Origin: Ptiloglossa arizonensis | Taxonomy: Eukaryota > Arthropoda > Insecta > Hymenoptera > Colletidae | DNA: 64,000 nt | Assembly: GCF_051014685.1 (NCBI RefSeq) | Contig: NW_027478459.1 | Span: 1,384,079 to 1,448,078, forward strand | Direction: 5' to 3' | Shown: positions 43,381-54,000 of the stretch, piece by piece | Layout: each line of letters opens with the position of its first letter | Position numbering within the stretch: position 1 is the first letter of the stretch | Position numbers and translations under genes: made by a program | Notes under the pieces: model-generated | Databases searched by the model: none | Seen by the model: only the letters and a program-made list of their open reading frames with translations | What the model was told of the DNA's origin: nothing

Positions 43381-46300
43381 CACACCATTGTATTCGGGCG
43401 AGTTTCTACTTTCAGATGCAACAGGAATTTCTCGAGTTCGTCAATCCGTTCGCGAGGAATGGGAGTTTGAAGTTAAGGAATGGTTGAGAAACCATCAAAA
43501 TTTTCGCAAGTCTGATACTCGAAACCAATAACTACTATGGCCTAGGGCAAAAATGCACATACCGTTGTAACCGGGCGAGTTTCTGCTTTCTGATGAAATA
43601 GGAAATTCTGGAGTTCGTCAATCCGTTCGCGAGATATGTAAGTGTGGAGTTAAGGAATGGTTGAGTAACCATCACAATTTTCGCAAGTCTGATACCCGAA
43701 ACCAGTGACTACTATGGCCTAGGGCAAAAATGCACATACCGTTGTTATCGGGCGAGTTTCTGCTTTCAGATGCAACAGGAATTTCTCGAGTTCGTCAATC
43801 CGTACGCGAGAAATGGGAGTTTGAAGTTAAGGAATGGTTGAGAAACCATCAAAATTTTCGCAAGTCTGATGCTCGAAACCAATAACTACAAAGGCCTAGG
43901 GGAAAAATACACATACCGTTGTAATCGGGCGAGTTTCTACTTCCAGATGCAACAGGAATTTCTCGAGTTCGTCAATCCGTTCGCGAGGTATGTAAGTGTG
44001 AAGTTAATGAATGGTTGAGAAACCATCATAGCTATCGCAAGTCTGATACTCGAAACCAATAACTGGTATGGCCTAGGGGAAAAGTACACATACCATTGTA
44101 ATCGGGCGAGTTTCTGCTCTCAAATGCAACTGGAATTTCTCGAGTTCCTCAATCCGTTCGCGAGAAATGGGTGTTTGAAGTTAAGGAATGGTTGAGAAAC
44201 CATCAAAATTTTCGCAAGTCTGATACTCGAAACCAATAACTACGATGGCCTAGGGGAAAAATACACATACCGTTGTAATCGGGCGAGTTTCTACCTTCAG
44301 ATGCAATAAGAAATTCTCGAGTTCGTCAATCCGTTCGCGAGGTATGTAAGTGTGAAGTTAAGGAATGGTTGAGAAACCATCAAAGTTATCGCAAGCCTGA
44401 TACTCGAAACCAATAACTGCAATGGCCTAAGGGAAAAATACACATACCGTTTTAATCGGGCGAGTTTTTACTTTCAGATGCAACAGGAATTTCTCGAGTT
44501 CGTCATTCCGTTCGCGAGAAATGGGAGTTTGAAGTTAAGGAATGGTTGAGAAACCATCAAAATTTTCGCAGGTCTGATACTCGAAACCAATAACTACAAA
44601 GGCCTAGGGGAAAATACACATACCTTTGTAATCGGGCGAGTTTCCACATTCAGATGCAACAGGAATTTCTCGAGATCGTCCATCCGTTCGCGAGATATGG
44701 GAGTTTGAAGTTATTGAATGGTTGAGAAACCATCAAAATTGTCGCAATTGTGATGCTAGAAACGAATAACTGGAATGGCCTAGGGGAAAAGTACGCACAC
44801 CATTGTAATCGGGCGAGTTTCTACCTTCGGATGCAACAGGAATTTCTCGAGTTCGTCAATCCTTTCGCGAGATATGCGAGTTTGAAGTTAAGGAATGGTT
44901 GAGGAACCATCAAAATGTTCGCAAGTCTGATACTCGAAACCAATAACTACGATGGCCTAGGGGAAAAATACACATACCGTTGTAATCGGGCGAGTTTCTA
45001 CTTTCAGATGCAACAGGAATTTCTCGAGTTCGTCAATCCGTTCGCGAGATATGGGAGTTTGAAGTTAAGGAATGGTTGAGAAACCATCAAAATTTTCGCA
45101 AGTCTGATACTCGAAACCAATAACTACTATGGCCTAGGGCAATAATGCACATACCGTTGTAACCGGGCGAGTTTCTGCTTTCAGATGCAATAGGAAATTC
45201 TCGAGTTCGTCAATCCGTTCGCGAGGTATGTAAGTGTGAAGTTAAGGAATGGTTGAGAAACCATCAAAGTTATCGCAAGTCTGATACTCGAAACCAATAA
45301 CTGGAATGGCCTAGGGGAAAAGTACACATACCATTGTAATCGGGCGAGTTTCTGCTTTCAGATGCAACTGGAAATTCTCGAGTTCGTCAATCCGTTCGCG
45401 AGATGAGTCAGTGTGAAGTTAAGGAATGGTTGAGGAACCATCAAAACTTTGGCAATTCTGATACTCGAAACCAATAACTCGAATGACCTAGGGGAAAAGT
45501 ACACATACCATTGTAATCGGGCGAGTTTCTACTTTCAGATGCAACAGGAATTTCTCGAGTTCGTCAATCCGTTCGCGAGATATGGGAGTTTGAAGTTAAG
45601 GAATGGTTGAGAAGCCATCAAAATTTACGCTGGTCTGATACTCGAAACCAATAACTGGAATGGCCTAGGGGAAAAGTACACTCACCATTCTAATCGGGCG
45701 AGCTTCTACTTTCAGGTGCAACAGGAATTTCTCGAGTTCGTCAATCCGTTCGCGAGATATTGGAGTTTGAAGTTAAGGAATGGTTGAGAAACCATCAAAA
45801 TTTTCGCAAGTCTGATACTCGAAACCAATAACGACTATGGCTTAGGGCAAAAATGCACATACCACTGTAATCGGGCGAGTTTCTAATTTCAGATGCAACA
45901 GGAATTTCTCGAGTTCGTCAATCCGTTCGCGAGATATGGGAGTTTGAAGTTAAGGAATGGTTGAGAAGCCATCAAAATTTTCGCTGGTCTGATACTCCAA
46001 ACCAATAACTACAATGGCCTAGGGGAAAAATGCACATACCGTTGTAACCGGGCGAGTTTCTGCTTTCAGATGCAGTAGGAAATTCTCGAGTTCGTCAATC
46101 CGTTCGCGAGATGAGTAAGTGTGAAGTTAAGGAATGGTTGAGGAACCATCAAAACTTTGGCAAGTCTGATACTCGAAACCAATAACTCGAATGACCTAGG
46201 GGAAAAGTACACATACCATTGTAATCGGGCGAGTTTCTACTTTCAGATGCAACAGGAATTTCTCGAGTTCGTCAATCCGTTCGCAAGATATGGAAGTTTG

Positions 46301-48475
46301 AAGTTAAGGAATGGTTGAGAAGCCATCAAAATTTTCGCTGGTCTGATACTCGAAACCAATAACTGGAATGGCCAAGGGGAAAAGTACACACACCATTGTA
46401 ATCGGGCTAGTTTCTGCTTTCAGATGCAACAGGAATTTCTCGAGTTCGTCAATCCGTTCGCGAGATATGGGAGTTTGAAGATAACGAATGGTTGAGAAAC
46501 CATCAAAATTTTCGCAGGTCTGATACTCGAAACCAATAACTGGAATGGCCTACGGGAAAAGTAGACACACCATTCTAATCGGGCGAGCTTCTACTTTCAG
46601 ATGCAACAGGAATTTCTCGAGTTCGTCAATCCGTTCGCGAGATATTGGAGTTTGAAGTTAAGGAATGGTTGAGAAATCATCAAAATTTTCGCAGGTCAGA
46701 TACTCGAAACCAACAACTGGAATAGCCTAGGGAAAAAGTACACACAACATTGTAATCGGGCTAGTTTCTGCTTTCAGATGCAACAGGAATTTCTCGAGTT
46801 CGTCAATCCGTTCGCGAGATATGGGAGTTTGAAGATAACGAATGGTTGAGAAACCATCAAAATTTTCGCTGGTCTGATACTCGAAACCAATAACCACAAT
46901 GGCCTAGGGGGAAAATGCACATACCGTTGTAACCGGGCGTGTTTCTGCTTTCAGATGCAAGAGGAAATTCTCGAGTTCGTCAATCCGTTCGCGAGATATG
47001 TAAGTGTGAAGTTAAGGAATGGTTGAGAAACCATCAAAGTTTTCACAGGTCTGATACTCGAAACCAATAACTGGAATGGCCTAGGGGAAAAGAACACACC
47101 ATTCTAATCGGGCGAGCTTCTACTTTCAGATACAACAGGAATTACTCGAGTTCGTCAATGCGTTCGCGAGATATGGGAGTTTGAAGTTAAGGAATGCTTG
47201 AGAAACCATCAAAATTTTCGCACGTCTGATACTAGAAACCAGTAACTACTATGGCCTAGGGCTAAAATGCACATACCGTTGTAATCGGGCGAGATTCTGC
47301 TTTCAGATGCAACAGGAATTTCTCGAGTTCGTCAATCCGTTCGAGAGATATGGGACTTTGAGGTTAAGGAATGGTTGAGAAACCATCAAAATTTTCGCTG
47401 GTCTGATACTCGAAACCAATAACTGGAATGGCCTAGGGGGAAAGTACACAGACCATTGTAATCGGGCTAGTTTCTACTTTCAGATGCAACAGGAATTTCT
47501 CGAGTTCGTGAATCCGTTCGCGAGATATGGGAGTTTGAAGATAACGAATGGTTGAGAAACCATCAAAATTTTCGCAGGTCTGATACTCGAAACCAACAAC
47601 TGGAATGGCCTAGGGAAAAAGTACACACAACATTGTAATCGGGCTAGTTTCTACTTTTACATGCAACAGGAATTTCTCGAGTTCGTCAATCCGTTCGCGA
47701 GATATTGGAGTTTGAAGTTAAGGAATGGTTGAGAAACCATCAAAATTTTCGCAAGTCTGATACTCGAAACCAATAACTACAAAGGCCTAGGGAAAAAATA
47801 CACATACCTTTGTAATCGGGCGAGTTTCCACTTTCACATGCAACAGGAATTTCTGGAGTTCGTCTATCCGTTCGCGAGATATGGGAGTTTGAAGTTATTG
47901 AATGGTTGAGAAACCATCAAAATTGTCGCAATTGTGATGCTAGATACGAATAACTGGAATGGCCTAGGGGAAAAGTACGCACACAATTGTAATCGGGCGA
48001 GTTTCTACTTTCGGATGCAACAGGAATTTCTCGAGTTCGTCAATCCTTTCGCGAGATATGCGAGTTTGACGTTAAGGAATGGTTGAGAAACCATCAAAAT
48101 GTTCGCAAGTCTGATACTCGAAACAAATAACTACAAAGGCCTAGGGGAAAAATGCACAAACCGTTGTAACCGGGCGAGTTTCTGCTTTCAGATGCAGTAG
48201 GAAATTCTCGAGTTCGTCAATCCGTTCGCGAGATATGTAAGTGTGAAGTTAAGGAATGCTTGAGAAACCATCAAAATTTTCGCACGTCTGATACTAGAAA
48301 CCAGTAACTACTATGGCCTAGGGCTAAAATGCACATATCGTTGTAATCGGGCGGGATTCTGCTTTCAGCTGCAACAGGAATTTCTCGAGTTCTTCAACCG
48401 GTTCGCGAGATATGGGAGTTTGGAGTTTAGGAATGGTTGAGAAACAATCAAAAATTTCGCAAGTCTGATACACGA
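43380..48475 (+). repeat. Divergent edge of the satellite array
   Basis: Monomers differ more from each other and no short HOR period is obvious. The one clear long-range pair is GTCGCAATTGTGATGCTAGA at 44741 and 47925, 3184 bp apart (18 monomers minus 2 bp). Increased monomer divergence next to a boundary with other DNA is usual where homogenisation by unequal exchange weakens at array edges. That reading is inference. Confidence 0.6.
48463..48475 (+). repeat. Target-site duplication, left, LINE copy 2
   Basis: GTCTGATACACGA precedes the element and is repeated at 49741-49753 after the poly(A) tail. Two preceding A residues may also belong but merge with the tail. This is a different point of the monomer from copy 1, so insertion is not tied to one fixed site in the satellite. 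Confidence 0.95.
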
Positions 48476-48477
48476 CC

Positions 48478-49149
48478 CGGGGGTACCGGACCGTTTCGTA
48501 TGAGGCGGCGAGCGTCCTGTCAGGGCTACCCCCGGCGGACTTGATCGCGGGCGCGCATGCGGCTTTCTACGAGGGCCGCATGCGCGCCCGCGAGGATGGG
48601 GTGGTCCTGGCGGGATGCGAGGTGGAGGCCCTCAGGCGCCAGGCCCGGGAGTCCATGCTGCAGCTTTGGCAGCAGCGGCTGGCCGAGCCGTTGTTCGGCC
48701 AGAGGACTGTCCGGGCTATCCGGCCGGTCCTGTTTGAGTGGCTGGGTAGGCGCTTCGGCTCACTCACCTACCGGTTGGTGCAGGTGCTGTCCGGGCACGG
48801 ATGCTTCGGACAGTACCTGTGCCGGATCGGTGTGGAAGAGGCGGCGCGCTGCTGGCACTGTCCAGCGGACGAGGACACGGCGCAACACACCCTCGAGGTG
48901 TGTCCGGCCTGGGGGGTGGAGCGCCGTGTCCTCACGGCCGTGATTGGGGCGGATCTATCGCTGCCGGGCGTGGTACGGGCCATGCTCGGCAGCGAGACGA
49001 AGTGGCGGGCCGTGGCCTCCTTCTGCGAGGAGGTAATCTCGCAGAAGGAGGCCGCGAGCCGCATTCGCGAGAGGGGGAGACCGCGAGCGAGGCCTCGTCC
49101 GAGGCCGGGGGCGGGTGGGCCTCCGGAAGGGCCGGGGAGGCCACCCTGA
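48478..49149 (+). pseudogene. LINE ORF2 C-terminal fragment (copy 2)
   Basis: An open frame of 223 codons with no start of its own, running from the truncation point to a TGA at 49147-49149. It begins RGYRTVSYEAASVLSGLPP, the segment just downstream of the RT domain in R1-clade proteins. It continues through a helical Arg-rich region (FYEGRMRARED), then LSGHGCFGQYLCRIG and the C-x2-C-x8-H-x4-C motif (CWHCPADEDTAQHTLEVC), and ends in an Arg/Pro/Gly-rich tail. The endonuclease and reverse transcriptase domains are absent, so this is a dead-on-arrival copy. Compared with copy 1 it carries a few amino-acid changes. The exact family name inside the R1 clade cannot be fixed from this part alone. 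Confidence 0.9.
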
Positions 49150-49717
49150 GAGCGGCGGGCGGGGGTGCGTAGCCCTTGAGGCTCGTGCCACCGACCGTCG
49201 TCTGAGGGGGGGAAGAATAAGGGACGGCGACGCTCTCGAGGGCGGAGAGGCCAGAGCTGCCCTCGGGAGCGTACGAGCCGGGGTGCTGCCGCGCCGACGG
49301 CACGGTCCCAGAGCCGTGCCTCCGGCGCGGCTATGGGGGCCGTGGGCGGTCGCGAGTGTGGGACTCGCGGCCGCCCTCGGGCGGCCCCCGGGAGTGGGAC
49401 GTCGGAGCAGTGTGGCCCTGCTCCGACGTCGGGCGCCAGAGCGCCGAGGAGAAAACAGGGAAGGGAGGGTGAAGTACCCCCTCCCTTCCCTGGAACGGGA
49501 GGACACGGGCGCGAGAGCCCTGCACGGGGGAGCACCTGATGTTATGATGTCTTCGGTCCCAGGTGCTCCCCCTGCATAGTGCGAGGATGGCCACCGTGGT
49601 GGGTTTTAGTGGGTAGGTCCCGCGCCCGATGGGTTTCCTTCCGGGCGCGGGGAATCCCACACTCCCCCCGCCCCTCCCCAGGCGGCGGGGGGGTCTTTCG
49701 AAGATTTCCCCCACGTT
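49150..49717 (+). other. LINE 3' UTR, copy 2
   Basis: Matches 14107-14675 with few differences, including GAGGGGGGGAAGAATAAGG against GAGGGGTGGGTAGAGTAAGG near the start, which gives the 1-bp length difference. It is non-coding; overlapping GC-rich ORFs on both strands are not supported. Confidence 0.85.
49398..49651 (+). other. Four perfect hairpins in the LINE 3' UTR, copy 2
   Basis: The same four stems as copy 1, all mismatch-free: 49398-49430, 49456-49492, 49526-49572 and 49619-49651 (arms plus loops). Confidence 0.8.
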
Positions 49718-49740
49718 AAAAAAAAAAAAAAAAAAAAAAA

Positions 49741-49801
49741 GTCTGATACACGAAACCAATAACTGGAATGGCCTAGGGGAAAAGTGCACATACCATTGTA
49801 A
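49741..49801 (+). repeat. Terminal partial satellite monomer
   Basis: The last 61 bp of the 177-bp satellite, starting with the right target-site duplication of LINE copy 2 (49741-49753). It ends at ACCATTGTAA, where a monomer would continue with TCGGGCGAG. The purine-rich minisatellite starts here instead. Confidence 0.9.
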
Positions 49802-51036
49802 GAAGAAGGAAACGTAGTAACGAAGAAAGAGACCATGAAACGCAGAAAGATCGGAGAAAAGAACAAAGAAACGGAGAAACGATGAAAGAAACGGAGAAAC
49901 GGAGAAATAAATGGAGAAACGAAGAAATAAACGGAGAGACGAAGAAAGAAACGGAGAAACGAAGAAAGAAACAGAGAAATAAATGGAGAAACGAAGAAAT
50001 AAACCGAGAAACGGAGAAGCGAACAAAGAAACGGAGAAACGAAGAAAGAAACGGTGAAACGAACGAAGAAACGGAGAGACGAACAAAGAAACGGAGAAAC
50101 GAAGAAAGAAACGAAGAAACGGAGAAATAAATGCAGAAACGAAGAAATAAACGTGGAAACGAAGAAAGAAACGGAGAAACGAGGAAAGAAACGGAGAAAC
50201 CAAGAAAGAAACGGAGTAACGAAGTAAGAAACGATGAAACGCAGAAAGAAACGGAGAAACGAACAAAGAACCGGGGAAACGCAGAAAGAAACGGAGAAAC
50301 GAAGAAATAAACGGAGAATCGAAGGAAGAAACGGAGAAACAAAGAAAGAAACAGAGAAACGAACAAAGAAACGAAGAAACGAACAAAGAAACGGAGAAAC
50401 GAAGAAAGAAACGGAGAAACGAGCAAAGAAACGGAGAAACGAACAAAGAAACGGAGAAACGAACATCGAAACGGAGAAACGAAGACAGAAACGGAGAAAC
50501 GGAGAAATAAATGGAGAAACGAAGAAATAAACGGAGAAACGAAGAAAGAAACGGAGAAACAAAGAAAGAAACGGAGAAAAGAACAAAGAAACGGAGAAAC
50601 GAACAATGAAACGGAGAAACGGAGAAAGAAACGGAGAAACGAACAAAGAAACGGAGAAACGAAGAAAGAAATGGAGAATCGAAAAAAGAAACGGAGAAAC
50701 GAAGGAAGAAACGGGGAAACGAAGAAAGAAACGGAGAAACGAAGATAGAAACGGAGAAACGGAGAAACGAACAAAGAAACGGAGAAACGAACAAAGAAAC
50801 GGAGAAACGAACAAAGAAACGGAGAAACGAACAAAGAAACGGAGATACGAAGAAAGAAACGGAGAAACGGAGAAAGAAGCGGAGAAACGAAAAAAGAAAC
50901 GGGGAAACGAAGAAAGAAACGGAGAAACGAAGAAAGAAACGGCGAAACGGAGAAATAAACCGAGAAACGGAGAAAGAAACGGAGAAACGAAGATAGAAAC
51001 GGAGAAACGGAGAAACGAACAAAGAAACGGAGAAAC
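49802..51036 (+). repeat. Purine-strand minisatellite, segment 1
   Basis: Tandem array with a 20-bp unit, consensus GAAGAAAGAAACGGAGAAAC, with frequent GAACAAAG and GAAATAAA variants. The plus strand is about 90 percent purine. It has no relation to the 177-bp satellite. Its ORFs (Lys/Arg/Glu/Asn-rich, such as KRRNEERNGET) are translations of the repeat. Confidence 0.95.
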
Positions 51037-51050
51037 GTTTCTCCGTTTCT
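51023..51050. repeat. 28-bp perfect palindrome at the array inversion
   Basis: The plus strand reads AGAAACGGAGAAAC and then its reverse complement GTTTCTCCGTTTCT, centred between 51036 and 51037 with no spacer. Left of the centre the array is purine-rich on the plus strand, right of it pyrimidine-rich. The two sides are not exact mirrors beyond this: the left has 20-bp units and the right about 400 bp of 8-bp units. Confidence 0.95.
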
Positions 51051-54000
51051 CCGTTTCTCGGTTTCTCCGTTTCTCCGTTTCTCCGTTTCTCGGTTTCTCC
51101 GTTTCTCCGTCTCTCGGTTTCTCCGTTTCTCGGTTTCTCCGTTTCTCGGTTTCTCCGTTTCTCGGTTTCTCCGTTTCTCCGTTTCTAGGTTTCTCCATTT
51201 CTACGTTTCACTGTTTCTCCGTTTCTCCGTTTCTCCGTTTCTCCGTTTCTCCGTTTCTCCGTTTCTCCGTTTCTCCGTTTCTCCGTTTCTCCGTTTCTCT
51301 GTTTCTCGGTTTCTCCGTTTCTGCGTTTCTCAGTTTCTCCGTTTCACGGTTTCTCCGTTTCTCCGTTTCTCGGTTTCTCCGATTCTCCGTTTCTCCGTTT
51401 CTCCGTTTCTCCGTCTCTAAGTTTCTCCGTTTCTCCGTTTCACCGTTTTTTGTTCGTTTCTCCATTTATTTCTCCGATTCTCCGTTTCTTTCTTCGTTTC
51501 TCCGTTTCTTTGCCCGTTTCTCCGTTTCTTTCTTCGTTTCTTCGTTTCTTTCTTCGTTACCCTGTTTCTTTCTACGTTTCTCCGTTTCATTCTTCGTTTC
51601 TCCGTTTCTTTCTTCGCTTCTCCGTTTGTTTCTTCGTTTCTCCATTTACTTCTCCGTTTCGCCGTTTCTTTCTTCGTTTCTCCGTTTCTTTCTTCGTTTC
51701 TCCGTTTCTTTCTTCGTTTCTCCGTTTCTTTGTTCGTTTCTCCGTTTCTTTCTCCGTTTCTCGGTTTACTCCTTCGTTTCTGCATTTATTTCTCCGATTC
51801 TCCGTTTCTTTCTTCGTTTCTCAGTTTCTTTCTTCGTTTCTCCGTTTCTTTCTTCCTTTCTTCGTTTCTTTCTTCGTTTCTCCGTTTATTTCTTCGTTTC
51901 TCCGTTTCTTTGTTCGTTTCTCCGTTTCTTTGTTCGTTTCTCCGTTTCTTTGTTCGTTTCTCCGTTTGTTTCTTCGTTTCTCCGTTTCTTTGTTCGTTTC
52001 TCCGTTTATTTCTTCATTTCTCCATTTATTTCTCCGTTTCTCCGTTTCTTTGTTCGTTTCTCCGTTTGTTTCTTCGTTTCTCCGTTTCTTTGTTCGTTTC
52101 TCCGTTTATTTCTTCATTTCTCCATTTATTTCTCCGTTTCTCCGTTTATTTCTTCATTTCTCCATTTATTTCTCCGATTCTCCGTTTCTTTCTTCGTTTC
52201 TCCGTTTCTTTGTTCGTTTCTCCGTTTCTTTGTCCGTTTCTCCGTTTCTTTGTTCGTTTCTCCGTTTCTTTGTTCGCTTCTCCATTTCTTTCTTCGTTTC
52301 TCCGTTTCTTTGTTCGATTCTCCGTTTCTTTGTTCGTTTCTCTATTTCTTTGTTCGTTTCTCCGTTTCTTTGTTCGTTTCTTCGTTTCTTTGTTCGTTTC
52401 TCCGTTTCTATGTTCGTTTCTCCGTTTCTTTCTTCGTTTCTCCGTTTCTCCGTTTCTTTCTCCGTTTCTGGGTTTATTTCTTCGTTTCTTCATTTATTTC
52501 TCCGATTCTCCGTTTCTTTCTTCGTTTCTTCGTTTATTTCTTCGTTACTCCGTTTCTTTCTTCGATTCTCCGTTTCTTTGTTCGTTTCTCCGTTTCTATG
52601 TTCGTTTCTCAGTTTCTTTCTTCGTTTCTCCGTTTCTTTCTTCGTTTCACCGTTTCTTTCTTCGTATCTCCGTTTCTTTCTTCGTTTCTCCGTTTCTTTC
52701 TTCGTTTCTCCGTTTCTCTCTTCGTTTCTCCGTTTTTTTCTCCGTTTCTCGGTTTATTTCTTCGTTTCTCCATTTACTTCTCCGATTCTCCATTTCTTTC
52801 TTCGTTTCTCCGTTTCTTTGTTCGATTCTCCGTTTCTTTGTTCGTTTCTCTATTTCTTTGTTCGTTTCTCCGTTTCTTTGTTCGTTTCTTCGTTTCTTTG
52901 TTCGTTTCTCCGTTTCTATGTTCGTTTCTCCGTTTCTTTCTTCGTTTCTCCGTTTCTTTGTCCGTTTCTCCGTTTCTTTCTCCGTTTCTGGGTTTATTTC
53001 TTCGTTTCTTCATTTATTTCTCCGATTCTCCGTTTCTTTCTTCGTTTCTTCGTTTCTTTCTTCGTTACTCCGTTTCTTTCTTCGTTTCTACGTTTCTTTC
53101 TTCGTTACTCCGTTTCTTTGTTCGTTTCTCCGTTTCTTTGTTCGTTTCTCCGTTTCTTTGTTCGTTTCTCCGTTTCTTTGTTCGTTTCTCCGTTTCTCCG
53201 TTTCTATCTTCGTTTCTCCGTTTCTTTCTTCGTTTCTCCGTTTCTTTCTTCGTTTCTCCGTTTCTTTTTTCGTTTCTCCGTTTCTTTCTTCGTTTCTCCC
53301 TTTCTTTTTTCGTTTCTCCGTTTCTTTCTTCGTTTCTCCGTTTCTTTCTTCGTTTCTCTGTTTTTTGTTCGTTTCTCCGTTTCTTTCTCCGTTTCTCGGA
53401 TTATTTCTTCGTTTCTCCATTTATTTCTCCGATTCCCCGTTTCTTTCATCGTTTCTCCGTTTCTTTCCTCGTTTCTCCTTTCTTTCTTCGTTTCTCCGTT
53501 TCTTTCTTCGTTTCTCCGTTTCTTTCATCGTGTCTCCAACTCTTTCTTCGTTTCTCCGTTTCTTTCTTCGTTTCTCCGTTTATTTCTTCGTTTCTCCACT
53601 TATTTCTCCGTTTCTCCGTTTCTTTCTTCGTTTCTCCGTTTCTTTCTTCGTTTCTCCGTTTCTTTCTCCGTTTCTCGGTTTACTCCTTCGTTTCTGCATT
53701 TATTTCTGCGATTCTCCGTTTCTTTCTTCGTTTCTCAGTTTCTTTCTTCGTTTCTCCGTTTCTTTCTACGTTTCTCCGTTTCTTTCTTCGTTTCTCCGTT
53801 TCTTTCTTCGTTTCTCCGTTTCTTTCTTCGTTTCTCCTTTCTTTCATCGTTTCTTCGTTTCTCCGTTTCTTTCTTGGTTTCTCCATTTATATCTTCGTTT
53901 CTCCATTTATTTCTCCGTTTCTTTCTTTGTTTCTCCGTTTCTTTCTTCGTTTCTTCGTTTCTTTCTTCGTTACTCAGTTTCTTCCTTCGTTTCTCCGTTT

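Larger units (their letters stand above)
14699..48475 (+). repeat. 177-bp satellite array, block B
   Basis: About 191 monomers of the same satellite and orientation as block A. Diagnostic variants include ACCATTGTATTCGGG, TTTCGCTGGTCTGATACTCG and a CAATAGGAAATTC version of the CAACAGGAATTTC segment. Shared landmarks stay in perfect 177-bp phase over long distances (15525 to 34641 is 108 x 177). Occasional 1-bp losses appear from about 35.2 kb on, for example GGGGAAAGTAC near 35231. There is no gene in this 33.8-kb stretch. Its ORFs of 61-133 codons follow the repeat. Confidence 0.97.
48476..49740 (+). mobile_element. 5'-truncated R1-clade-like LINE, copy 2
   Basis: A 1265-bp GC-rich insertion of the same family as 13617-14698, extending about 180 bp further 5'. 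It ends in 23 A residues (49718-49740) and is bounded by perfect 13-bp duplications. Aligned parts of the two copies are nearly identical, with only scattered substitutions and one 1-bp indel. It lies about 60 bp from the end of the satellite and shares the satellite orientation. Confidence 0.95.

Noticed and set aside
1..48475. CRISPR-like array
   Set aside because: The repeat unit is a continuous 177-bp satellite without unique spacers, in a eukaryotic context.
49802..51036. Telomeric repeat array
   Set aside because: The unit GAAGAAAGAAACGGAGAAAC is not TTAGG- or TCAGG-like and changes orientation internally.
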